The notes under the pieces: generated by a model | What the model saw: only the letters and a program-made list of their open reading frames with translations | Told to the model about the DNA's origin: nothing | Database searches by the model: none | Assembly (NCBI GenBank): GCA_963740065.1 | Contig: CAVUCS010000001.1 | Coordinates: 62,001-126,000, forward strand | Direction: 5' to 3' | DNA length: 64,000 nucleotides | Origin: DASVDE01 sp963740065 | Lineage (GTDB): Bacteria > Actinomycetota > Thermoleophilia > Solirubrobacterales > 70-9 | In this document: positions 8,801-18,387 of the stretch, piece by piece | Layout: each line of letters starts with the position of its first letter | How positions within the stretch are numbered: position 1 is the stretch's first letter | Translations under genes and position numbers: made by a program

Positions 8801-10910
8801 GCTCGCCCTCGGTCTTCGGTGACCCACCGCCGCAGATGACCGGCGCATGCGCCCCCTACATCAGCGAGCGCAGCGGCGCCGGGCCGACTGGTTGGGGGAC
8901 CGAGAGCCCCTTCCCCGTTTCTGCCGCAACAGCTCCGAGGTCAGCACCAACGAGGGGGGGAGCATCTACTACCTCTCGCCCGGCATCGACTACGCGCTGA
9001 TCGCGCAGCCAGAGACGGAGGAGTGCCCGTTCGACCAGCCGCTGGTCCCCGGCGCGCCGCTGCCGGCCAAGAACGTCTACCGGATGGATCTCAGCGCCGA
9101 CCCCTTTGCCTACGACCTGCTCGCCCCGAACCCCAATGACGCGCCGGTCCAGTCCCCGGACACCCCCACGGTGGAGCTGTCGGGGGCCTCGACGGACTTC
9201 AGCCACGTCGTCTACCGCTCGCAGACTGCGCAGACCGCCGAGCCGGCACCGGCTTCTCCGATCAAGAAGCTCTACGACTGGCACGGCGGAGCGCCCAGCC
9301 TGCTCTCGCGCGACACTGCCGATCAGCCCTTCTCCACCAGCTCGGAACTGCCCGGCTTTGCGCCGCTGTCCGCCTCAAACCCCAATCCCTTCGCTGTGCG
9401 GGGCGGCGGCGAGCGCATCTTCTTCGACAACCCGGTCAATACCGGCAGTCCCGGGGCTCCGACGGACAACCCGGGCTGCACCACGGTCGGCTGCGACCTC
9501 TACCTGCGCGAAAGCGGCGTCACCACCCTGCGCGTGTCGGCCTCCGAGTGCACCGTCGATTGCGATCCGGTCAGTCACTCCTCGGCCAAGTTCGTCTGGG
9601 CCAACTCGGCCGGGGACATCGCCCTCTTCTTCAGCTGCGACAAGCTGACCGACGCCTCGACGCCGTTCGAGGGCTCGGATTGCAGAGGGGCCGGCGGCGG
9701 GGACGACGAACAGGCGAAGCTCTACCGCTGGGACCGCTTCGGCACCCCCACCAGACAGCTCATCGACCTGACCGCGGATGAGCAGGCCGCCGACGGCGAC
9801 CGGCCGCGGGCCAAGCAGGTGATCGGCGCCAGCGACGACGGCGAGGTCGTCTTCTTTTTCGCCCGCGGGCAGATCGTCGCCGGCGCCCCGGCCGGGAACG
9901 GCGGTCCCCAGGATGGCCTGAAGCTCTACCGCTGGACCTACAACGCCGGCGACCCGCAGGTCGACTACCTAGGCCCCTACGTTTCCAGCTCATTGGACGG
10001 CCAGGTGAATGAGCCCACAAGCAGCCTGAAGGACGACCCCAACGTGGTCGAGAAGGAGAGCCTGAGAGTGACTCCGGACGGCGAGTATCTTTCGATCCTC
10101 TCCAGATATCCCTACGACCCGGCCGTCGACCGCGATGGCGACGCCGACGTTTACCGCTGGGACGAGGGCGGCGGCTGGCTCTGCATTTCCTGCCAGCTGC
10201 CGGGCGAGCCCTCGGCGGGCCACGCCGACGGCATTCGCGACGTCACCGGCTTCAGGCCCGCCGGCTTCGCGGACATGCACATCGTCAGCGCCATCGACTA
10301 CTCGCTCAGCACCGACGGCAAACGAATCGTCTTCACCACTCCGGACTCGCTGCTGCCCCAGGACGTAAACGGCGAAGTGAGCTGCACGTCCAAAACCAAC
10401 GGCGGCATCATCGCCTACTCCTGCCAGGACATCTATGAGTGGAATGACGGCACGCTCAGCCTGCTCACCCCGGGGACCAAATCGACCGCCACCGTCTTCG
10501 GCCCCTACCGCCTGATCGGCACCACCGAGAATGGCCAGGTCTTCTTCGAGACCGACGACCGCTTGGTCGGCTGGGACGTCGACAACGGCATCGACGTCTA
10601 CACCGCCCGCATCGGCGGTGGCTTTCCCGAACCGCCCGCGGTGCCGCCGGCCTGCGAGGGCGACGCCTGTCGTGGCGCCGGCCCCGCGCCGTCGGACATC
10701 CCCGGGGCTGGGACTAGACCGTTCGTGGCCCCGATCCAAAGACCGACCTCCAACCGCTGCGGAGATATCTCCAAGAAGGCCCAGCGCAAGGCGCAGGCGG
10801 CGAAGAAGGCAGCGCGGCGCGGCCAGTCCAAGCGGGCGCGGGCGCTGCGCAAGCAAGCAAGCAAGCTCAAGCGCCGAGCTAGGCGCTGCAACAGGAGGGC
10901 CGCATCGTGA
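5883..10910 (+). CDS. Giant secreted NHL/FnIII/TolB-like surface protein (frameshifted)
   Basis: The GTG at 5883 follows an AAGGAG site. The product, about 1670 residues if frameshifts are mended, has a hydrophobic export segment ('LSLLALAIAALALLALAPL'). NHL-type propeller strands follow ('RIQRFDRKGRFVSLWG', 'VYVSDRDNRRVSVYD', 'IFLADTGNRRVNTYS'), interleaved with two copies of a 'SSVGGAGNV'/'GGIGAGNVKVSG' repeat domain. Next come FnIII-like modules ('LAPNTPYFFRVVATNEFGTT'), a region with paired cysteines and 'KLYRWDRFG'-type TolB/WD40-like blades, and a Lys/Arg-rich tail. Frame changes occur at about 6185, 6250, 6635, 6672, 6740, 6990-7030 and 8925. Sequence on both sides stays coherent, so one gene is inferred. 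Probably cell-surface attached; the ligand is unknown. Confidence 0.7.
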
Positions 10911-13900
10911 ACAGGTCACAGAACAACCGGCTTCGCCCAAGGCTCGGAGCGTTGATCGGCACCCTGGCCGCGATGTCGGTCCTGCTCGCCGCTCCCGCCG
11001 GGGCCGCGGCGGCGCCGGAGCTCGACGTCGCCTCCAGCCACGTCCTGGACAAAGTGGCGGCCGGCACCTACGCGCAGTATGAGATTGCAGTGTCCAACGT
11101 CAGCGGCAGCGACCCCGTCAGCGGCGCGATCACGATGGACTTTGCCCTCCCGCCGGGCCTCAGAGTCGTCTCCGCGGATGACGAGATCAACCAGGCCTAT
11201 GGCTTCCCGATGTGGGATTGCGCGATCGCCGGCGACTCGCTCTCGGTCAGCTGCGACGGCATCGACACCCTCGGCCTCTTCGGCGGGCCGCTGCCGATCG
11301 GCAGCGGCCAGGAGGCCTGCGCGGACACGGTGGGTGCCACTTGCCGCATCCTGCTCGGCATCAAAGCCGACCCCGGCGCCGTTCCCGGGCTCGCCGACCC
11401 GACGATCACCGTCTGCGGAGGCGGCGACACCGTCTGTCCGGCGGTCGCCGCCACGGTCTCCGACCCGATTGAGGTAACCGGGCCACCTACCTTCGAGATC
11501 CTGGGCTTCGATGGCGGGGCGTTCGACGAGCTGGGCGATCCCGAGACGCTGGCGGGCATCCACCCCTACACCGCTTCCACCACCTTCGACATCTCCACCA
11601 CGCTCACTTCCGACGGGGTTGAAATCTCGACCGACGACCTCAAGGACGTCGTCACCAAGCTGCCCCCTGGCGTAGTCGGCAATCCACAGGGCGTGCCCTT
11701 CTGCACGCAGGAGTTGATCTCTGCCTTCGTGGCCGGTGGCACCAATTGCCCGGCTGAGGCGCAGGTCGGAACGGTCAACGTGGGGTTCAACGGCCTTTTC
11801 GGAGGAACGCCCGGCAGACCCGTCTCCAACATATACCCCCTGTACAACATGCAGCGCGGCCCCGGCACTCCGGCGTTGCTGGCATTCAACGCTATCGGCA
11901 GCATCATCCAGGTCTACGCCAGAGTTCGAAACGGCGAGGATTACGGCGCGGATGTCATCGTCAAGAACTCGCCGCAGTCGATAACCGTGGCTGGGGTGGA
12001 CACCGAGGTCTGGGGTGTGCCCGCCGATCCATCCCACGACTCCAGTCGCTTTTGCGCCGGCAGAAGCGGGCCGCCCTGCACCATCATCCCGACCCCACCG
12101 CTGAAGCCGTTCTTCACCCTGCCGACCTCCTGCGTCGGGCCGGTGGAGACCTTCGTCGAGGCGACCGGCTGGCTCGGCGGCGAGTCGGGATCCAGCTTCC
12201 TCTCCCACGACAACGCGATCCCGCCGGCGCCGATCGGCACCGAGGGCTGCAATGCTCTCACCTACCCCGACGCTGGCCCGAACGCCCCGACGATCGAGGC
12301 GCGGCCGACCACGAACGTCGGAGACGCCCCCTCCGGCCTGGACGTCGATCTGAGAATCCCGCAGAACGAGGATCCGAACGGGCCGGGCCGCCGCCCACCT
12401 CAGGGACACGGTCGGTCACCCTGCCCGAGGGCCTGGTGGTCAACCCCGGCGGCGCCAACGGTCTCGACGGCTGCTCGCTGGCGGAGTTCGGCTACACCTC
12501 CACCGACCCCGATGGGACGATCCATACCACGCCGGAACCGGGATCCTGTCCCGAGGCGTCCAAGGTGGCCACAGTGGAGGTGATCAGCCCCCTGCTCGAC
12601 GTTCCGCTCAGAGGCGCGGCGTACGTGGCCGATCCCTTCGCCAACCCATTCAACTCGCTGCTCGCCGTCTACATCACTATTGATGACAAAGACACGGGCA
12701 TCGTCGCGAAGCTGGCGGGCGAGGTCACGCTCGATCCGAACACCGGGCGGGTCAGCGCAACCTTCAGACGCAATCCGCAGCTGCCCTTCGAGAACTTCAG
12801 ACTGAACTTCTTCGGAGGAGCGGGCGGAGCCCTGCGCACGCCGGCGAGCTGCGGCGACCACACAACCGAGGCGACGCTGACGCCGTGGTCCGCCCCCGAC
12901 GCCTCACCGGCGACGCCTTCGGACACCTGGCAGATCACCCAGAACTGCTCGGGCTCCGCCGCCGAGCAGCCGAATGCCCCGAGCTTTGACGCGGGAGCTG
13001 TCTCCCCGATCGCCGGCGCCCACAGCCCCTTCGTGGTGCACCTGCGCCGCGAGGACGGCAGCCAGCAGTTCTCCGCGGTAACGGTCAGCCCGCCCGCGGG
13101 CCTGACCGCGAAGCTCGCCGGCACCCCGGCCTGCTCTGACGGTGCTCTGGCCGCTGCGGCTGCCAAGAGCGGTCAGGCGGAGAAGGCATCGCCTTCTTCC
13201 CGGCAAGCTCAAGATCGGCCAGGTCGATGGCAGGCGCAGGAGCCGGACCGGCCCCCTACTACGCCCACGGCAAGGTCTACCTCGCCGGTCCCTACAAGGG
13301 CGCGCCGATCAGCCTCGCGACGGTGATCCCGGCCACAGCCGGTCCCTTCGACCTGGGCACAGTCGTCAACCAGGATCGCCGCCCACATCAACCCGGCGAC
13401 GGCGGAGATCACCGCGGTCAGCGACAACCTGCCGACGATCCTCCAGGGCATCCCGCTCGACGTGAAGACGGTCGACGTCAGCCTCGACAAGCCCGACTTC
13501 TCGCTCAACGGAACGAGCTGTGACCCAACCGCGGTCAACGGGCTGTTGACCTCGACCCTGGGCGCGGTCGCCAACCTCTCGGCCCGCTTCCAGCTGGGAG
13601 AGTGCACCTCGCTCGGCTTCAAGCCCCGCCTGGCGATCCGCCTCAAGGGAGGCACGGCCCGCGGCAAGTACCCGCAGCTCTCCGCCTACGTACTGCCGCG
13701 CGAGGGAGACGCCAACATCAGAAGCGTCTCGGTCTCCTTCCCCAGGAGTGAGTTCCTGGCCAACGAGCACATCCGCACGATCTGCACCCGCCCGGACTTC
13801 GCCGCCGACAACTGCCCGGCGGGAGCGGTCTATGGCACCTCGACGGTGTTCACACCGATCCTCGACTACCCGCTCACGGGCAACGTCTACCTGCGCTCGA

Positions 13901-14241
13901 GCGACAACCTGCTGCCGGACGTCGTCCCGGACCTACGCGGCCCCGCCTACCAGCCGATCAAAGTCGAGGCGGCCGGCCGAACCGACTCGGTCAGAGGAGG
14001 AATCCGAAACACCTTCGACTTCTTCCCCGACGCCCCGTTCACCAAGGCCGTGCTCTCGATGCAGGGCGGCAACAAAGGCCTCTTGGTCAACTCCCGCAAC
14101 ATCTGCGCAAGGACCTACAGGGCAACGGTCAAGTTCACCGCCCACAACGGCCTAACCCGCACGCTCCACCCGAAGGTCAAGGCCCAGTGCAAGAAGAAGC
14201 GCAAGCACAAGGGCAAGCGGTCGGCGCACAGGCGGCGGTAG
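10907..14241 (+). CDS. Large secreted surface protein, coupled to the preceding gene (frameshifted)
   Basis: The start GTG at 10907 overlaps the previous stop as GTGA. The signal peptide is clear ('IGTLAAMSVLLAAPAGAAAAP'). A DUF11-like beta-sandwich region follows ('YEIAVSNVSGSDPVSGAITM'), then a long domain with repeated 'LPPGVVGNPQG' and 'LPEGLVVNPGGANGL' motifs, a segment 'FKPRLAIRLKGG' and a terminal tail 'KKKRKHKGKRSAHRRR'. Frame breaks are visible near 12390, 12412, 13200 and 13376, and the repaired length is about 1110 residues. Such proteins recur beside NHL/FnIII proteins in Solirubrobacterales-like genomes. No enzymatic motif was seen, so a structural or adhesive wall protein is inferred. 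Confidence 0.7.
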
Positions 14242-14247
14242 GCGCTA

Positions 14248-14307
14248 AAGCCTGAGCGGCTCGGGCCCGCGGCACTCCCTGCCTTCCCGCCCGGGCCGCT
14301 CAGGCTT
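14248..14307 (+). terminator. Hairpin terminator after the surface-protein operon
   Basis: AAGCCTGAGCGGC (14248-14260) pairs with GCCGCTCAGGCTT (14295-14307), 13 perfect pairs, with further GC pairing inside. It begins 7 bases after the stop codon and is followed by GGCTTTAAC. Placement fits a terminator, though the T tract is short. Confidence 0.6.
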
Positions 14308-14407
14308 GGCTTTAACAATCGTGCCGGAGGGGATGCGTCTATGACTCGGCACACTCCTTTGCGCTTCTGTAGACAACAAGTTGCTCAAGCGGCGGTAGCC
14401 TGGGACG

Positions 14408-14732
14408 ATGAAAGCGATGCCCCGGCCGGATTGGGACGACAACCGCCTCGATGACCTGAGCGAGAAGGTCGACCGCATCGATTTGCGCCTCGACGCCCTC
14501 AGCTATCGCATGGAAGAGCGCTTCGACTCTCAGCAGCGAGAGATGAACGCCGCTCGACTCTCAGAGGGGAGATGAAGCCCGCCTCGACGCTCAGCGGCGA
14601 GAGATGGTCTCCCAATTCGACGCGATGAATACGCGCTTCGACTCCTTCCAGCGGGCGATGTTCCACGCGGCGGTTGCCCTGAGCGCCTCGATCCTTACGG
14701 CTGGCGCGGCGATCGTCGCGACGCAGCTTTGA
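14408..14732 (+). CDS. Small coiled-coil protein with C-terminal membrane anchor (frameshifted)
   Basis: From the ATG at 14408 the protein reads 'MKAMPRPDWDDNRLDDLSEK', then heptad-like 'RIDLRLDALSYRMEERFDSQ'. The first frame stops early (55 codons). In another frame coding continues through 'DAQRREMVSQFDAMNTRFDS' to a hydrophobic end 'AAVALSASILTAGAAIVATQ' and a TGA at 14730-14732. Together this gives a roughly 105-residue tail-anchored coiled coil with repeated 'RLDxQxREM' units. One or two indels near 14555 explain the break. Function unknown. Confidence 0.5.
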
Positions 14733-14790
14733 GTCGCGCGGGGCTGTCCAGGATGAGTGGCTCGTGCCGATGGCACTCTGGCGTAGCGGC

Positions 14791-16047
14791 TCAGTCCGCT
14801 CCTTTCCGCAGGCGCGCCGCGCGCCTGCGGATGCCTATGGCGATTTCCGTGACCAGCGGCTCCGCGTAGTCGGGCTCTCTGGAGACGGCTTCCGCGGCAT
14901 CCAGGACCCGCTCCGCGAAAGGCTTCATGCGCTGCTGGAGGAAGCGAGGGGCGAAGCCGATCGCGGCGGCTAGTCGCGCCCAGGCCCCCTCGTCGACTTC
15001 ATTCAGTTCGGTCGCGCCGTCAATGGACATGCTGAGCCGCTGTGTCAGCTCCTCATAAATCGCGGTGGATACCAGGTCGTAGAAGGGGGCGAGGCTCGGC
15101 GCCGGAGAGTCGTAGAGGAGCGAGTAGTTCTTCCCGTGCGCGTCGCAATTGCCGATCAGGAAGTTGAAGACGAGTGCCAGCCAGAGCTGTTGGCGGTCGC
15201 GCGCGGGCGCGGCCGAGTGCTCGTCGATCAGGGCCATGGCGTCGCCGACGCCGGGGCCGCCCTCGCTCTGGTACTTCTCCAGCTGGAGCTTGCCGAGGGC
15301 CTGGCAGAAGTCCTCCTGATGCAGGCGGCGGATCGGCTCTCTCGTCAAGTCGCGGTCATAGCGGGTGACGATCAAAAAGGGGAGGCCTGAGCCGGTCGCG
15401 GCGCGATTGACTCGCGCGACCGGCAGGCCGACCTCCTCCGCCAGTCGCATACAGAAGAACTCGTTCGCCACCAGCCCCGGGAATCGCTTCGGCTCCGGCT
15501 TGAGGATGTGGGTGGTGGGGCGCTTCGACCCGTGCGGCAGGGCGAAGCCGCCGTCGATCTCCACAACCGGCAGCTTGCTTTGCGCCCCGGCCAGCGAGAG
15601 GCGGACTTCTCCCTTCTCATCGGCAGCGAGCGGTCGCTGTGGCAGTTGCGTCAGGACCTCTTCGAGTCTCTCTGGGGTGAGGGCTTCCAAGCTGTCCGGC
15701 TCGTCTTCGCCCTCACCTTCCCCTCCGCCCGTCGGCAACAGAGTGACCGCGCCCGCTACGTCGCCGCCGAAGCGCTCGAGCAGCCCATAGTCGTTGCCGA
15801 TCGAGATTCCGGTGGTGAGCGCGACCTGCGCGCGGACGTCCGCCTCCGGCAGGAGATTGCCGAAGAAGGCGAGGCAGTCGCGGTGCGGGTAGGCCTCCGC
15901 CCGCACGGGCAGGTTCACCGAGAGAGCCGGCCCGTCGGCCGCGACGTAGGCGCCGTTGTAGCGGAACTGGAGATTGCCGTTGTCCTTGAGCAGAAGAGCG
16001 CCGGCGAGGCGGCCGTCTAGGTAGACGTCAAGAGCCGGTTGCGCCAC
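14791..16047 (-). CDS. hipA: HipA-type serine/threonine kinase toxin
   Basis: The product is 418 residues and complete. The N-terminal HipA_N domain ('YLDGRLAGALLL') is followed by the kinase-like domain. 'SLAGAQSKLP' (151-160) matches the activation/P-loop segment, 'NFLIGNCDAHGKN' (295-307) carries the catalytic Asp and metal-binding Asn, and 'FYDLVST' (322-328) is the second metal motif. HipA toxins phosphorylate aminoacyl-tRNA synthetases or other targets and cause growth arrest. The GTG start at 16047 lies inside hipB (20-base overlap), the usual operon order with the antitoxin first. All key residues look intact. Confidence 0.92.
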   Translation of the reverse strand: MAQPALDVYLDGRLAGALLLKDNGNLQFRYNGAYVAADGPALSVNLPVRAEAYPHRDCLAFFGNLLPEADVRAQVALTTGISIGNDYGLLERFGGDVAGAVTLLPTGGGEGEGEDEPDSLEALTPERLEEVLTQLPQRPLAADEKGEVRLSLAGAQSKLPVVEIDGGFALPHGSKRPTTHILKPEPKRFPGLVANEFFCMRLAEEVGLPVARVNRAATGSGLPFLIVTRYDRDLTREPIRRLHQEDFCQALGKLQLEKYQSEGGPGVGDAMALIDEHSAAPARDRQQLWLALVFNFLIGNCDAHGKNYSLLYDSPAPSLAPFYDLVSTAIYEELTQRLSMSIDGATELNEVDEGAWARLAAAIGFAPRFLQQRMKPFAERVLDAAEAVSREPDYAEPLVTEIAIGIRRRAARLRKGAD

Positions 16048-16255
16048 GTGCCTCGACTCCGACTTCCAGCCCGAGCGCTCGGGCTGCTTTCAACGCGATG
16101 CCGAGGTGGACCGTTTCCTTGCCGCCCTCCAGCTGACTGATGACCTTGCGGTTGACGCCGATCGAGAGGGCGAGGTCGTCCTGGGTGAGACCGATGGCGC
16201 TTCGACGCTTGCGAATCGCGGCGCCCAGGGCAGTAGGGGAGGGAACGGAATCCAT
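16028..16255 (-). CDS. hipB: HipB-type antitoxin, XRE-family HTH
   Basis: This 75-residue protein is a single XRE/Cro helix-turn-helix ('IGLTQDDLALSIGVNRKVIS', 'QLEGGKETVHLGIALKAARAL'), the size and context of HipB antitoxins that bind HipA and repress the operon. It is first in the operon, overlaps hipA by 20 bases, and has two identical palindromes directly upstream that are good candidates for its own operators. Confidence 0.9.
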   Translation of the reverse strand: MDSVPSPTALGAAIRKRRSAIGLTQDDLALSIGVNRKVISQLEGGKETVHLGIALKAARALGLEVGVEARGATGS

Positions 16256-16273
16256 GGAGAGAGGGTAGCGCGT

Positions 16274-16342
16274 ATGCGACCGATCGGTCGCATTTCGTCA
16301 GGTTCGCCCCGGAGTCGGAGCGATGCGACCGATCGGTCGCAT
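16274..16342. promoter_or_regulatory. Twin 20-bp palindromic operators upstream of hipBA
   Basis: The perfect palindrome ATGCGACCGATCGGTCGCAT occurs at 16274-16293 and again, identical, at 16323-16342, 49 bases centre to centre. Both lie between the stop of the DegV gene and the hipB start. HipB and related XRE antitoxins autoregulate through repeated palindromes upstream of hipBA, so these are read as its operators. Confidence 0.7.
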
Positions 16343-16350
16343 ACGCCTTC

Positions 16351-17208
16351 CTACTCGCTGGGTCCGCAGCCGATGCCGCCGACCAGCATCCCGGAGCCGA
16401 GGTGGGCGCCTAGGACGGGGCCTACCTGGGTGCAGAAGAGGGGGTCCTTGTTGAAGATCGCGGTGCCTTCCGCGACCAGGGCGGCGGCTTCTTCCGGTGC
16501 CTGGGCGTGCTGGACGAACCAGTCGGTCGCTTCGCGGTCATGGAGCTCGTGTAGGTAGGCGATCATCCGCTCGCGGGCGCGCGCTCTGGTGCGGACGCGG
16601 CCGACCGGGGCGATCTCGGTGCCGAAGGTGAGGATCGGTTTGATCTTCAGCGCGGTTCCGACCAGGGCCTGCGCCGCCCCGATGCGGCCGCCGCGCCGCA
16701 GGTACTCGAGGGTGTCGAGGCAGAACCACATCTCCAGGCTTTCGCGGGTGCGGTGGGCCTCGGCGACGACGTCGTCGGCGCTCGCTCCCCGCTCGGCGGC
16801 CTGCGCGGCGCGGAGGACCATGCAGCCGAGGCCGCCGGCCCCCGTCTGGCCGTCCACCACCTCGACCCGGCCGGGGAGGCCTTTGTCGGCCACGACCCGC
16901 GCCGCCTCGACGGCGCTCTCGTAGGTGCCGGAGAGGCCGCTGGCGATGTGGATCGAGACGACGTCGCGGCCGGCTTCGGCCAGCGGCTCGAAGCGGGCGA
17001 GGAAGTCGCCCACCGAGGGCTGCGAGGTGGAGGGGAGGTCGTCGGACTCGCGCAGCCGCTTGTAGAAGTCGCTGAGGTCGTATTCGTGCTCGGGCGGGCG
17101 CTCGTCGCCCCATCCCACATAGAGACTGACCTCCGCGATCCCCCAGCGCTCGAGGAGATCCCGGGGGAGGTAGGTCGTGCTGTCGGTGACGACGGCGACG
17201 TTGGGCAC
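16351..17208 (-). CDS. DegV-family fatty-acid-binding protein
   Basis: The product is 285 residues and full length. The N-terminus 'VAVVTDSTTYLPRDLLER' is the DegV signature, with 'DLPSTSQPSVGDF' and 'SIHIASGLSGTYESA' lining the lipid pocket and 'TLEYLRRGGRIGAAQAL' in the second half. DegV (FakB-like) proteins bind a single fatty acid, in FakB for presentation to a fatty-acid kinase. The GTG at 17208 is the start and shares one base with the stop of the epimerase gene (TAGTG), so the two are translationally coupled. No FakA kinase gene is in the window. Confidence 0.9.
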   Translation of the reverse strand: MPNVAVVTDSTTYLPRDLLERWGIAEVSLYVGWGDERPPEHEYDLSDFYKRLRESDDLPSTSQPSVGDFLARFEPLAEAGRDVVSIHIASGLSGTYESAVEAARVVADKGLPGRVEVVDGQTGAGGLGCMVLRAAQAAERGASADDVVAEAHRTRESLEMWFCLDTLEYLRRGGRIGAAQALVGTALKIKPILTFGTEIAPVGRVRTRARARERMIAYLHELHDREATDWFVQHAQAPEEAAALVAEGTAIFNKDPLFCTQVGPVLGAHLGSGMLVGGIGCGPSE

Positions 17209-18231
17209 TACTTGGGCACCTCGACGACGCCTTCGTCGATCAGGCTTTGGGCGCAGTCGACGATCGTCTCCTCGATCGGGTGGGGTGACCAGCCGAGGAC
17301 GGTCCGCGCCTTCTCGCTGGACATCTCGATCTTGACGCCGAGGTCGCCGGTGATCGGGCGGACGCTGGAGTCGAAGAGGGCCATCGCCCTCACCGCCAGG
17401 TTCGGGATGCTCCGCGTCGGCACCTTGGAAGCCGCTTCGCCGAGGTGGTCGCGCAGCACCGCGGCAACCTCCTCCATCCAGAGGAAGCGGGCGACGGCAA
17501 GGAAGCGCTCGCCGCCGGCTTCGGGGGCGGTCATCGCCTTGAGGTGGAGGTCGGCGACATCGCGGACGTCGACGATGCTGAACCCGATTTTTGGCGTTCC
17601 CGGGACCCCTCTCAGCAGCCGCGCGACCATCTGCAGTGAGTAGGAGCGGCCACCGCCAAGCAGCGGGCCGAGGATGCCGCCCGGGTTGACCACCGCCAGC
17701 TTCTCCGTCTCTCCGCGCTCGGCGACGAAGTCCCAGGCGGCGCGCTCGGCGATCGTCTTCGACCGGGTGTACGGGGTGAGGCTGAGGTCTTCGGGGTCGG
17801 TCCAGTCGGCTTCGGTCAGCGGGGTGGAGAGGGGCTCGCGGGTGTTGCGGACCGCCGCGACCGAGGAGGTGACCACGACGCGTTTGACTCCCGCGTCGAG
17901 GCCGGCGGCGAGGACGCGCAGCGTCCCCTCTCGCGCCGGCACGATCAGCTCGTCGGGGTCCTTCGGCTGGGTCGGCGGGAAGGGCGAGGCGACGTGGAGG
18001 ACGTAGTCGCAGCCCTCGGCCACGTGCGCCCAGTGCTCGTCCTTGAGCAGGTCGGCGACGTGCACCGAGAGGTGCTCGGCATCGCCCTCGGGGCCGAGGC
18101 CGGCGCGGATCTCCGGCTCCCGCGAGGCATCGCGCACGGTGGTCCGCACGCCGATAGCCCGCGTCCAGCAGCGCACGCACGCACCACCCACCAAGGTAAC
18201 CCGAGCCACCGGTGACAAGAACCGTCTCCAC
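17208..18231 (-). CDS. NAD(P)-dependent epimerase / dihydroflavonol-reductase-like SDR (one frameshift)
   Basis: The start ATG at 18231 gives 'METVLVTGGSGYLGGWCVRA', an extended-SDR Rossmann motif (GGxGYxG). The frame breaks near 18155 and continues as 'VRTTVRDASREPEI', as in the DFR-like family. Downstream are 'VLHVASPFPP', the catalytic 'YTRSKTIAE' (YxxxK) and 'FSIVDVRDVADLH'. A single extra base explains the break, and the mended length is about 341 residues, normal for this group. The substrate is not predictable. It forms a unit with the DegV gene. Confidence 0.82.
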
Positions 18232-18387
18232 GCCCCAACCCTACCCCGCCCTGTGCCCACCCCCGTGCCCCCCCGTCCGCCCCCGCGCTCCACCCCCGCG
18301 CTCCGCTGTTCCTTTGCTCCCTTATATGGAGCAAAGGAACAGCGGAAGCGGTGTTTTGGGGCGGGCATGGAAGAATGCGCGGCGTGA
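18232..18387. other. Divergent intergenic region with C-rich tract and hairpin
   Basis: The region between the epimerase and monooxygenase genes holds a very C-rich stretch (about 18240-18300) with a repeated CCCCGCGCTCC, then the hairpin annotated separately. No clear -35/-10 pair was recognised on either strand. Confidence 0.4.
18303..18345. repeat. Intergenic hairpin, 18-bp perfect arms (divergent context)
   Basis: CCGCTGTTCCTTTGCTCC (18303-18320) and its exact complement (18328-18345) flank the loop CTTATAT. It lies upstream of both flanking genes, so it cannot be a terminator for either. Confidence 0.85.
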
